DNA of 64,000 nucleotides, from the NCBI GenBank assembly GCA_021521415.1, contig JAIQDT010002999.1, positions 1 through 64,000 of the forward strand, in the 5' to 3' direction. This DNA comes from Bidens hawaiensis (Eukaryota; Streptophyta; Magnoliopsida; Asterales; Asteraceae). Shown here piece by piece: positions 20,133-30,332 of this stretch (position 1 is its first letter; each line of letters starts with the position of its first letter). The notes below the pieces were generated by a model. The model was not told the DNA's origin, ran no database searches, and worked only from the letters and a program-made list of their open reading frames with translations. The position numbers were made by a program, and so were the translations under genes.

Positions 20133-22895
20133 TCATCGCGACTTGACTCAAATTTTCGGGACGAAAATTCTTTAACATGGGAATGATGTGACACTCGTCA
20201 ATTTCAGGTTAACTCCGTTAATCCAAACTCCGTCAATTCAAACTTATGATCACTTGATCTATAACGCACATCTCATTACATTTAAAATAGAGTTTTAAAT
20301 GACGCTTGACAATTACTACATGTGTAGTCTTTCGGATTGCAACGAAACGCAAACGAGTTGACGCAAATCATTGGTGAATAAACGAAAAACATCCAAACAA
20401 TAATTATGTGATAATTATGTGTTAGGTTTATATGTTATTTGATAATATTATATAAAAATTTAACTTAAGATGCAAACAAGTTACTTATGCTAGAAAAGTA
20501 ATAACTAGAAGTTGAGGGGCCTTGATGTAACATATTGTTATTAATAATATTAAAAACCCTAACTCCCCTCTCCCTCTCTCTAACCCCGATCGGCATCCCC
20601 TCTCTCTTCCTCTCTTGCGATCGGCAGCCACCACCCACACCCATATCACATCCTTTTGATCTTGTTCTTCATAATCGGAGCATCCAACACTCGTTTCTAA
20701 GCATCTCTCACCTTTCTCTTGGTTGTTTCTGCGTTTTTAAGGTATAAACATGAAACCCTATTTATTGAATATCATGTATTAAGTGTTCTTATGCTTGATT
20801 TATGCTAGATGATGATTGTTTATGCGTTGGTTATTGATTTAGATGATAATATGTGATTTTGAACGGTGAAAGATTGTTAAATCATTGATTGTTTGTAAAC
20901 CCTAGAGGGTTACTACTGATTTTGATGAATAATTATGTTTATTACATGTTTGGAGATATGTCGTATGCTTAGGATGCATGTTAGTCAATTGTTTGTGCTT
21001 GCTGAGTTTTGACAGCAGAGATTGTTAAACATGAACGAAATGTAACTTGTTAAATATAAAAGCAAACTGAGCTATTTATGAGTCTAAGAGGTAGTACTCT
21101 GAGTCTAGTTTCCAGAAAACCCAACCACGCCTAATTTGGAGGTGTTTTTGTTGCTCAAACGATTTAAATGTGATTAAAGGTCAAAACTGGTACTGGACAG
21201 ATTGTAAGTTATGTTTAGACAACTGTAACTAAATGTTAATGTGGAAATTGGTCGAGGTTGTTAAAACTACAGGGTACTATGTTGAGTCTAGTTTCTATAA
21301 AGTCCAAGTTTGTAATTTTTGGACGAGTAAAGGTTAACGTTTATTATTTTACAAAACTGAAGTGAAAATCTGAATTGTGAGACCTGCTGTTAGGTTATTT
21401 TGTAATTATCATATCTCATGAACTACAAGACCAAATGGGTTGGTTCCACTTCTGGAAGTTAACATATTGAGTTAAGAACCTAACCCAATTGGTCTTGCAT
21501 TAGTTGGATTTTTCATTTAACAGGAATAACTAATAACATTCTGTAGCGCACGATTTTGACTGCTGTGAGTTTGCTGAAATGTTTTGATCATTGTGAGAAA
21601 TCTATGTGGAATAAAATACAATAAAATATGTTCTGGAAACCTAACTCATGTATGCTTTTGTGACAATTTTTGGTGAATTAATTGAGATGCTATGATCTGT
21701 TGAATATAGTAATCTTTCAAGTAGAATTCTGTCTTAATGAAACTAGCTGCTGAACGTTGTGAAAATACATGAAACGTGCTAAGTACTAGATAATTGTTAT
21801 GTTTTGACCAAATTGCCCTTGCGGGGAATAATTGCTAATAATGTACAATATTAATACATGATATGTAAGTAGTTGTTCACACATGTAACGTATCACGAAT
21901 GTGTTCGTTGAGACACACACAATTCACAAACGAAACACGAAACGAATTTTATGCATAGGTATTATGTGCCGAGTCTAGAGACTCGATAATAGTTCCAACA
22001 CTTAGAAAATCTCATTTGTTTTTTTAGAACGCTAGTGAGGATTTTTCTGTGACGCGCATCCTTTGGTTTACTCGTTTTTGGAATTCTTCGCAAACAGTGA
22101 GTTTCACGTTTCCCCTTTTAACTCTTTTAAACGCTATTCACTTGGGAGAGAATACATACTCCGAAACGCTTTTAGATTTTGTTATTAGATTATATATCAC
22201 TTGTAAAGGCTAAGTGGCAAACGAAACAACTGAAGTCCTACACATCGAACCGTTTAGTATTGGATAATAGCGAGTCACTGTTGAGTAGTACTACTGGGTT
22301 TGACAAACCCCACCCAACGCTAAGCTCGACTGGAGGTCAAGTGGGTGTAATTTTGGCTAACACATTACCATGGTCGGGATAGACCTCGTGGCAAGGCACA
22401 TGATAAACAGTCAGCTTCGGTGTCGAACACTTAGTAATACTTGCTTTATAGGCTAGCTACCTATAGATATATAATTGATTTAACACTATCTGGTAACGCA
22501 AAACGCTAAACGCAAAACGCAAAACGCTAAACGCAAACGTAAACGCAAACGCTTTATTGTATATACACTTGTGAACTCACCAACCCCGTGTTGATACTTT
22601 TAGTATGTCATTCTTAGGTAGCCGAGGCGGGCGCGCGGTATAGGATCATGCATTACTTTGAACGCTTATGTTAATGCAAACTCATTTTTAAACTGTTATT
22701 ATTAATTGGGTTTTAAGTCGTCCTGCGCGACGCAACATTTGGTTTATGGTTTTACGCTTCCGCACTTATTTACACTTAAAAGTTTTCGTGGTTTGAAAAC
22801 TTTATTTATGGTTTGATTATAACTAATGATTCCGATCCTGTTAGTTCACACCCTCTAACATTAAAACTCCGTTAGTGGATTTTGAGGGTGTGACA
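20133..22895 (+). mobile_element. Gypsy 3' LTR with polypurine-tract stub
   Basis: The stub 20133-20186 (CAAATTTTCGGGACGAAAAT...AACATGGGAATGA) is the typical end of a Tekay-like internal region. The LTR starts TGTGACACTCG at 20187 and ends GGGTGTGACA at 22895 (2,709 bp). It holds a donor-like AGTGAGTTTCACG (about 22097), short AAACGCAAAACGCT repeats (22495-22555) and a conserved module CTCACCAAC...TTTTAGTATG...TTAGGTAG (22577-22620). No target duplication is seen, because the upstream internal region is truncated. It is the same family as the LTR at 1-1150. Confidence 0.75.
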
Positions 22896-24298
22896 ATTTT
22901 TGTTGATGATTACTCTGTAACTTTGGATTGTTTTGGTGGAGTGTTTGTTGGTGAATTTGTCATGTTCTCTATGGTTTATGGCTATGATGATGCTCCGGTC
23001 TCAGGCATGGCAACCTATGTTGCAGCCGTGTACCAGACCGGACCTGAGCCTTGGTTAACAACCAATTAGTCTTTGTTAAAATTAGTTTATTTTATCTGTA
23101 ACTAATGTCAGTTTCGCTTAATTTCAATAAGTTCATTGCTCTTATGATTTTTTTGCTTTTGTAATGATATAGTACTAGAAGAAGGTAAAGAGTGCAATAT
23201 TGTTAGAAAATTATAAACGCATATAAAGCTCAAACCTACAATTCTTATTGAGTACTAAAAAGAGGTAAAAATTATGATAATTGACCTTACTTATTTTGTT
23301 ACTCATCAGTAAGTAATAATATATATGCCATATATTTACCACCACTACAACCTAACCTTCAAACATGTTGCAGGTCAAGAGATGTCTAAGAAGCCATTTA
23401 ATCATAAACAAACAGCCAATCATGGACTTTACTTTTGAAGGTATCATTAATTTGCACCTCATTCTGTGTTTTATTTTTGTCTATGTGTCCTTGTTGCGTG
23501 TGTATTGTTCTTTCATTTGGAGTAACATAGTAGTACGTGGCATTTGTGTCTGATTTTTTGGTTTTCAATCATCAGTTGATATGCAATTCTATTGTGCATC
23601 AGTACATTTATACTTTAATGTATGCCTATGCGTTATGACAAATGTAGGTCGCTTTCATGCATTGCAGCATGGTTAAGATTTTTTTAATTGTTGCTTGATT
23701 CGTGGGTCTTTGCTGCCAATTTTTTATGAATGTTAAAAGTAATCTATGTTGTCTGGAGTGTTATGTCTATTTCTTTGATCTTTTATGCAGCTAAATTATA
23801 GTGTTTATGAAATGTAGCTCTACGAATGCACTACTAATGCATAATCTAATTGCTAAATTTCTTCTGCCTTTTGAAATCAAATGAACGACCTCTGTTAACA
23901 ACAAAAACAACCTATAATTCAATGAAAGCCCAGCAACACCGGATTCCAAAACCTTGACCTCAAAGAGACCATCCAAATATTCTAAATAGAGCCTTTCTTA
24001 TGCAGGTTCGGATGAGTGCAGCAAGAGAATGTTGGAGTGAACAACATCCGGCTAACTTAAAGTGCCTACTCTTTTGATGCTTGAACAAGATTACAACCAT
24101 GAATTGGCAAATGATGACCACATTTGTACATTGTAAAATAAGCACAATGAAGTGTATGTTTAACAGCTACTTATGTTGTAAAATTGATGAAGCTTATAAT
24201 GCTAAATAAATGTCTATGTTTTTACAAGTAACAAACCCAACGAAAAATTAGCCAATGGTTTCACAACTCCCCCGCAACGCAGGGGGTCGAAATACTTG
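22896..24298 (+). other. Unassigned region ending in a Helitron-like hairpin
   Basis: No complete gene. A 60-codon open stretch (22875-23069) and acceptor-like TTGCAG sites (about 23375, 24005) look like exon fragments, but I do not recognise a product. Near the right end CTCCCCCGCAACGCAGGGGG (24267-24286) forms a hairpin 8-10 bp before ACTTG. Plant Helitrons end in a similar hairpin followed by CTAG or another CTRR; here the tetramer would be mutated. No 5' terminus was found. Confidence 0.3.
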
Positions 24299-24911
24299 TT
24301 ATTATTGATTTTAATAGATAAAATAAATATTATATACAATAATATCTTAACCGAAAGATACGAGATAAATTAGTTTGAGCGTTGATAAGATAACAATACG
24401 TCTCATTTAAGCGATTGGTAAAAAGAATTTATTGTTATTATATTTTTTTATATGCACGGAATATATATATATATATACACGTGTATATGTATATTACAAG
24501 GTTAATAAAAATCCAAAGACACGAAAACATTAAATCCGGAGTTCATTTTATGAAGGAAATGCATATAAATGTATTATTATAAAAATATTTGATTAAAAGT
24601 AAATAAAAAAATAATTAAAAAAATCATCAAAATTAGGCCTGGGGATTCGAACCCACGCCCCAGGCCAGTTCAGACTTTAAGATAACACGCTTTGGCCATT
24701 AGGCCAACACCTAACTTGTTTACATCTCTGAAACAAATAATATATAATAACGCTGATCAGTTCATCTTCTTCCCAATTAACTTTAAAACCCTAGAAATCA
24801 AAGCTATTTAATTGTTTGTTGTTGATTCAAATTAGGTTAGGGTTATTGTTACTTGGTTAAAAACGAATCAAATGCATATTAAAATTACTAAAAAAGCTAA
24901 CGAATTGATGG
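24299..24911. other. AT-rich flank upstream of E2
   Basis: Apart from the tRNA-like sequence at 24633-24714 and a short (AT)n/ACGTGT tract at 24465-24495, I see nothing assignable. The last five bases, GATGG (24907-24911), would be the left target duplication of E2, but no right-hand copy was found. Confidence 0.5.
24633..24714 (-). other. tRNA-Leu-like sequence (pseudo-tRNA)
   Basis: The minus strand gives an 82-nt tRNA-like unit. The ends TTAGGT...GCCTAA pair over six positions, TGGCCTAATGG fits the pol III A box, and GGTTCGAATCC is an exact B box in a T-arm with a GGG/CCC stem. The loop CTTAAAG would give a UAA (Leu) anticodon, and 82 nt fits a class II tRNA. Anticodon stem pairing is poor and there is no T-run terminator, so a functional gene is doubtful. 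A tRNA-derived repeat is the alternative. Confidence 0.4.
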
Positions 24912-25739
24912 TGTTAAGTCAAACAATTGACCTAAGGGGGAGATTATTGAGTCAAAGATTTAACCAAAATGAAGTACATGGAAGATTGGAATCTTCTCAA
25001 CCTCCTCAGAATTCGCTAAGTATGGATCCGGGTACACCTTAGACTTCCGACCAAGCTTTTACTTAGCCGGGTACGATATTTTGTCTATCAGGCAAGGTTT
25101 ACTTCAAGTAGTCTTCTTTAGTGAATAACCGAGCAGGGTTTGCAAAGTAGTGTATTGCCGGGCAAGGTTCACTAGTTTATGTAAATCCGAGCAAGGTTCA
25201 CTTTATCAAGCTAGTCAGTTCTTCATAGCCAAGTAAGGTTCACTCCCGAGTAAGCTTTTGGCTAACCAAGTCCTTGAAGCCAAGTGATTGGGAGACCGGG
25301 CAAGGTATTCTTTAATAATTATGGTCCGAGCAAGCTTGATGTATAAATGGAATATCTCTAAGTAACATTGGGCAAGGTTCAACTCAAGCAATGAACAGTA
25401 CTCCCGAGTACACCTTGATAATGAGTTATATTATAGCAAAGAGTTGAAATGGACCATCGAAAAACAAGGTTGCTCGTAAGGGTTTGTCGGGCAAAGTCTG
25501 GCAAAGTCAAGAAGACTGAAGTCTACCCGGTGAGTATTTTACTTGTTAAAATACTCTTCAATTAAAGTCTACCCGGAAACTGATCCCGAGCACACTTCTA
25601 TGTTACCAAGTCTAAGGCAGGCGAAGCACACAGTCTACTCGGAGAAGTTTACTTATCCAGAGCCTACCAGGAAGACTTGTTTTACACTTAGAATATTTTC
25701 TGATTATGTAATTTGAGTATGTATGTATGTTTGGAGACA
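24912..25739 (+). mobile_element. E2 5' LTR (promoter-deleted)
   Basis: Starts TGTTAAGTCAAACAATTGAC and ends GGAGACA (TG...CA), with the PBS 2 bp further on. It is nearly identical to 34965-35790. It is packed with CCGGGCAAGGTT/CCGAGCAAGGTTCACT-like motifs (about 17 copies). The 3' LTR continues past TATGTTTGGGG with a TATA box and leader (35824 onward), whereas this copy jumps from ATGTTTGG to AGACA. It has therefore lost several hundred bases including its core promoter. Confidence 0.85.
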
Positions 25740-25741
25740 AG

Positions 25742-25753
25742 TGGTATCAGAGC
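25742..25753 (+). promoter_or_regulatory. E2 primer-binding site
   Basis: TGGTATCAGAGC, complementary to the 3' end of initiator tRNA-Met, the usual primer of plant Copia elements. It lies 2 bp after the 5' LTR. Confidence 0.95.
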
Positions 25754-26047
25754 TCGATTACTGCTATTTTATAAAGATTGTTGCTGATTGAAGATTTGAA
25801 GAAGAATGACGTAAGCAGACCACTGTTCCATTGATTTGTGATGTCAGCAGCTCTGTTCTTCATTTTTTCTTCCAGATCTACAATTATTTGGTGTTTTCTC
25901 TTCCTTGTTTTATTTAAAGTTTTAATCTTTATATCCATATCTTGTTCTTATCAAATCAGACACCTCAGATCTGAACAATCGAGTCTCAGATCTGAATATT
26001 TTTGAAACTCTGATTTTATTAAGAAATTACTTTTGTTTTCACAAAAA

Positions 26048-26689
26048 TGTCTGGTTACGAGGAACAAGAGGTGTCTACTAACAAGATTCCTAGATTGTAT
26101 GGACAGGAAAATTTCACAAAATGGAAGGTTTTGTTTGAGGCAGCCGTTTGCTACAACGATGTTGATATGTGAAACTCCATCAAGAATGGTCCACAAGGAG
26201 AAGTTCCAGAAGATGCAAATGCTGCTGCAACTACTGCTGTAAGAGAAAGAATGAGAAAGGTTGATGACAAGGCTTTAGCTATGTTGAAGCTAGGTCTGTC
26301 TTGGGAAATACTCACCAAGGTGGCACATCATCCCAATGCCAAGGCAATGTATGATGCAATACTTGAAATGTTTGAGGGAAATGTTGAACTCAAGAACATC
26401 AAGAAGCAGAGACTGAAGCAGCAGTTAGAAATATTCAAGTATAAAAAAGGAGAAAGGTTGAAATCAATTCTAGAGAGGTTTCTGGAAATTGTGAATGAGC
26501 TTAGAACCACAGACTGTCATGACTGATTTTGATCTCAACACCAAGCTGCTGAACTCTATGCCAAAGGAATGGTATATTGCCTGCAAGTTCATTCTTACAA
26601 AGCACAACTTCAATGAGCTAAAAGTAGATGATGTAGTGTGTTTTCTTCAAGCTGCAGAAATAGAAATGATCAAATCTAATGAAATCTAA
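26048..26689 (+). pseudogene. E2 Copia Gag
   Basis: The start is ATGTCTGGTTACGAG at 26048. The sequence shows IPRLYGQENFTKWKVLFEA, then a capsid-type helical stretch (MLKLGLSWEILTKVAHH, AKAMYDAILEMFEG, LKQQLEIFKYKKGERLKSI, SMPKEWYIACKFIL). It belongs to the UBN2/Copia Gag class. An in-frame TGA at 26169 replaces an expected Trp, and a frameshift near 26515 splits the end. No zinc knuckle and no pol follow: coding similarity ends at about 26690. E2 thus depends on other elements for all enzymes, or is a deletion derivative. Confidence 0.8.
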
Positions 26690-28560
26690 TTAAGGATGTA
26701 TGCCTAGCTGTGTGTCTCTCTGTGTTAACTGATTATGTTGTTAGAGATTACACATATTGAATGTTTAGTGAATATGCTTGATTATGTTGCTTAATTATGT
26801 TACTTGAGTATGCTACTAAATATGTTAACTATTTTGTGCTTTGACTGATTATGTGTGAAAAATTTGAAGTGGTAATGGATTTATATGTTTGCATGTTTAT
26901 CAGTTAATGTGCATTTGTGATGTCAGGATAAGTGTTCTTGTTATGAATTACTTGTTGATGTAAGCTTATCTGATATCATTGCTTAATTGCTTGAATATGT
27001 ACTTTATCTGATCTTCTGATGTTATTAAGGTAAGTTGGAATTTAATTGTTAGTACAGTCTACTTGTCTTGATGATTTCATGTTTGATTAAGATTTGAATA
27101 TGTTACAACTGTTTGTGTCAAAATGTGTTTTTATGTCAAAATTAAATGATGAAATGAAGATTTCCAATGAATTTTACATAAATACTTTATTTTGGTTAAA
27201 ACATGAGCAAGTTGTTTAATGGTGTAGAGATATGATAAGATTATTTAGTTCAAGCTTTAAAGAAGCTTAAAAGAAGGAGTTTTAAAGAAAAGACTCAAGT
27301 AGTTGTTTTTGCTGAAAATTATGTCATTTGCCCAATTGGAAGGAGATGCACTTGTGTATGTTTGGTCCTTAAATCTTTATAGATTCAAAGGATACCCATT
27401 GACCTGAAAATTGAATGCATTTGGGGCAATTATGACTTGTTTCTTATTTCTTCACTTAAAACTATGTCAATAGCTCTGACTTTGAAAGGACATATATTCA
27501 CATGTATGTTTGGTCCTGTTAACCACTTGTGGTCAAACAGGATAACCATTAACCTGACAATGAAAAGATATTGGGGTGATTGAATATTAAACTGTGTTTA
27601 TATGAGAAATGATAGTACATTGACTGCTTATCCAATCATATGGATTTAATAGGCTAAAAGGACAATAGTATAGTCATTAACATGTATGGTTGCTTTCCCA
27701 TGATGATGTAAAATCTAAGGTGATATAAACATAATGAATATGTTGATCTTTATGTGGAGATACATAGTTGTCTTTGCATGTCTCAAGATAAATCTCTCCG
27801 AATGATAGGCAGAAAAGTGATTACCCAGTCATACACGAGCCTGTTGTTATTTGGTCAACCAAAAATGAAACATCTTTAAATATGACAAAGAACATGTGTT
27901 AGAAAGTTGAGAAAATATCAAAAACAAGGGGAAGAATGAATAAATCAACCAAAAGTTGATAAGTGTTTTAAATATTTTATCAAACAAGAGGGTTACAACT
28001 AAGAACTACAAAGATGTTGACAAAATCAGTCTCATCTTGAATGAAAGGATTGTTATTTAACTGTAAGTCCAACGTTCAACCTCTATATATGTTTGAATCT
28101 CAAAAAATACAAAAATACAATAAGTTCTGTCATACAAAAACAATTTTTGAACAAATACAGGAGGTTGGAGTCAAATTGGGGTGATCTGGGGAAAGCCAAA
28201 TAAGCTTTGAGAAGAGATATGAGGCATCATAGCATAGTGTTGACCATTAATGCATTATGCTTAAATTGAACCTTAATCATATCACCAAAGAAATGAAATT
28301 CATGCTAAGTTTATACCTGTTGTTAACCTATCTATGTTGTCATAATAATGCTGAGAATGAAGTATTGAGAAAGCTACTTAGTCAATATGATCCCATTCTT
28401 GAGATCTTTTCAGAAAATGGAAGAGACTATTTTGAAGAGAAATATAACTTAAATTTGATCTCTAAATGCACCATTTGCTCTTAAACTATGATCTTTAATG
28501 AAAAATATATTTTGACAAGTGGTTTTAGTCAAAATGTGTTGCATTTTGCCTTTAATTGGC
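26690..28560 (+). other. E2 noncoding block, homologous to E1 6691-8560
   Basis: No pol and no conserved ORF. It shares with E1, in order, TTTGGTCCTTAAATC...GGATACCCATTGACCTGA...GGGGCAA (27360), TGTTTGGTCCTG...GGATAACCATTAACCTGA...GGGGTGA (27505), GAAATGATAGTACATTGA (27604), GTGATATAAACATAA (27720), the CAGTCATACACGAGCC / GGTCAACCAAAAATG block (27826-27868) and GTCAAATTGGGGTGATCTGG (28169). The duplicated first module is spaced about 147 bp here and about 135 bp in E1. Confidence 0.7.
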
Positions 28561-29835
28561 TGAATATGTAAGTTCGGGTAAGGTTTGATGTTTTATAACC
28601 TTTCCGGGCATAAAACAGTTGAATATGTTTGAATATGTTACTTCGGGTAAGGTTTGATAATTTATGACCTTTCCGGGCAAGCTTAGTCATTTTTGACTAA
28701 GTTTATGATTTTTGGGCATGCTTTGAAGTATTTACACTTTCCGGGTAGAGTACACTGTTGTACTCATTTCCCGAGCAAGCTTGAAGTCTTGAGATGATTA
28801 TGTGGTATAGCTAGCTTTTTAACAAGATATTCTTGGTTTCGGGCAAGCTTTGCATTTTATATGCTGATTGTGAGTTCAAGCAAACTTTGTGAACGTAAGT
28901 TAGTACACTGAGTAAGCATTGTGATTTATGTGAATATGCTGTTAGGAAAGGTTTGTTAATCTTTCCAGGCACACTTAGATATTATTATTTAAGTTTGTCA
29001 TTTACGGGTATGGTTTGACATGTTGAAATTCCCTCGAGTAAGGGCATACCTGATGATTGAATGTGTTTATCCTAGCAAGCTTAGTGCTAACATAGGATTT
29101 TCGGGCAAGCTCTTTGAAATTTTAGACTATAGCACACTTAAATGTTTATGTGTTTTAATTTCATTCCGAGCATGCTCTGTGATATGTTTGTTTATGATTT
29201 CTTTGAAATTACAAGTGTTTTCGGGCAAACTTTGTTTTCCGGACACACTTTATATTTCGGGTACACTTTTGTTCCCTCAATATACTTGGTAATTTCACAA
29301 CTTAACTTTCCGAGTACACAGTCTGCTAGAAATCCTTTTCCGGGCACACTTTGTACTATATGAAGGTTATTCAGGTATACTTTGCATTAGAAAGGTGTTC
29401 GGGCACACTATTCTCTTGAATGGTTGCTCGGGCACACTATGTTTTCAAGTATGCTTGATTGAATATGTTATTTAGTATGATAAAATTGATTATGATTCTT
29501 ATTAGGGTTTATGCTAGATAAGTTTTAATTTGAAATTGAGAAATCTATATGGGTGTCTTGATTGATTACTAGTAAGGATGTTTATTTGATGGTTATACTT
29601 GATTATTTATCTTGTAATTAAATTCTCAAGAAATCTAGTATTTCGGGTAAGCTTTCTTCATTATGTCTCAACTTTAAATTAATTAGCTTGATCGAGCAAG
29701 GTTTATAAATAGAAGGATTCGGGCAAACTTTGTATATTCAAAAATGAAAATTTTCCAAGCAAAGTTTGACCGGGTAAGCTTTGTAAGTGGATGTATACCG
29801 AGAAGACTTTGAAAAGAATAATTCCGAGTAAGGTT
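28560..29835. repeat. Dispersed CGGGCAAGCTTTG-like motif array
   Basis: About 28 degenerate copies of a 13-16 bp motif (TTTCGGGCAAGCTTTG, TTCGGGTAAGGTTTGAT, TTCGGGCACACTTTG and similar) are spread over about 1.27 kb at 25-80 bp spacing, mostly in the same orientation. The core often contains the palindrome AAGCTT. The array stops about 115 bp before the TATA box at 29950. The same motif family fills both E2 LTRs. The spacers are unrelated to each other, so this is not a conventional tandem repeat. Confidence 0.88.
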
Positions 29836-29949
29836 TTACTACCACAAAAGATAAATATTGTTTTTAATATATCAAGTGGATAATGTTACTGTATGACAGC
29901 TAATAATTCACAAAAAGACAAAGAGCATTTAAAACCCACTTTCAAAAGG

Positions 29950-30104
29950 TATATAAGAGGGAGTTAGGCAAAATTTTCAACATTACTCTTCCCTCTCTCT
30001 CTCCTTCCACTGCAAACTGCTTACTCGCAAAGAAACCTAACCGACTTATCGCATTTTGCTTCAATCCAAACCCTAACTTGTATCAGCCCTCTAATTCCGA
30101 CTCG
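29950..30104 (+). promoter_or_regulatory. Internal promoter and 5' leader of the E2 extra gene
   Basis: TATATAAG at 29950-29957 is followed after about 30 bp by AACATTACTCTTCCCTCTCT, a typical plant start-site and CT-rich leader, then CAAAGAAACCTAACC and a donor-like CTCG|GTAAGC at 30105. A promoter about 5 kb inside an LTR element, directly upstream of an ORF, is best read as a private promoter. Transcription itself is inferred. Confidence 0.6.
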
Positions 30105-30330
30105 GTAAGCAACATTAATGTGTTTTCCGGTCACGATTAGACTAGAATGGGTTTTGATTATGTATATTATTACTAATACTCTGTTTATGTGTTTAGGTTA
30201 TAAATTTGTCGAAGAACAGGTTCTTGATGAAATTTCTCACTTTCTTCTTCATTTTTATACATTGAAATTATCTAAAGTACTGAACTTTATGACTAATTTT
30301 ATTTTGAATATGTTTGATTGTATTGTTCAG
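30105..30330 (+). other. Putative 226-nt intron in the leader of the E2 extra gene
   Basis: Begins GTAAGC at 30105 and ends TTGTATTGTTCAG at 30330 after a T-rich stretch, three nucleotides before the ATG at 30333. It is AT-rich with no conserved coding. E1 has an acceptor at the equivalent position (9848). Confidence 0.55.
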
Positions 30331-30332
30331 AT

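Noticed and set aside
24633..24714. Functional tRNA-Leu gene
   Set aside because: Weak anticodon stem and no T-run terminator; kept only as tRNA-like.
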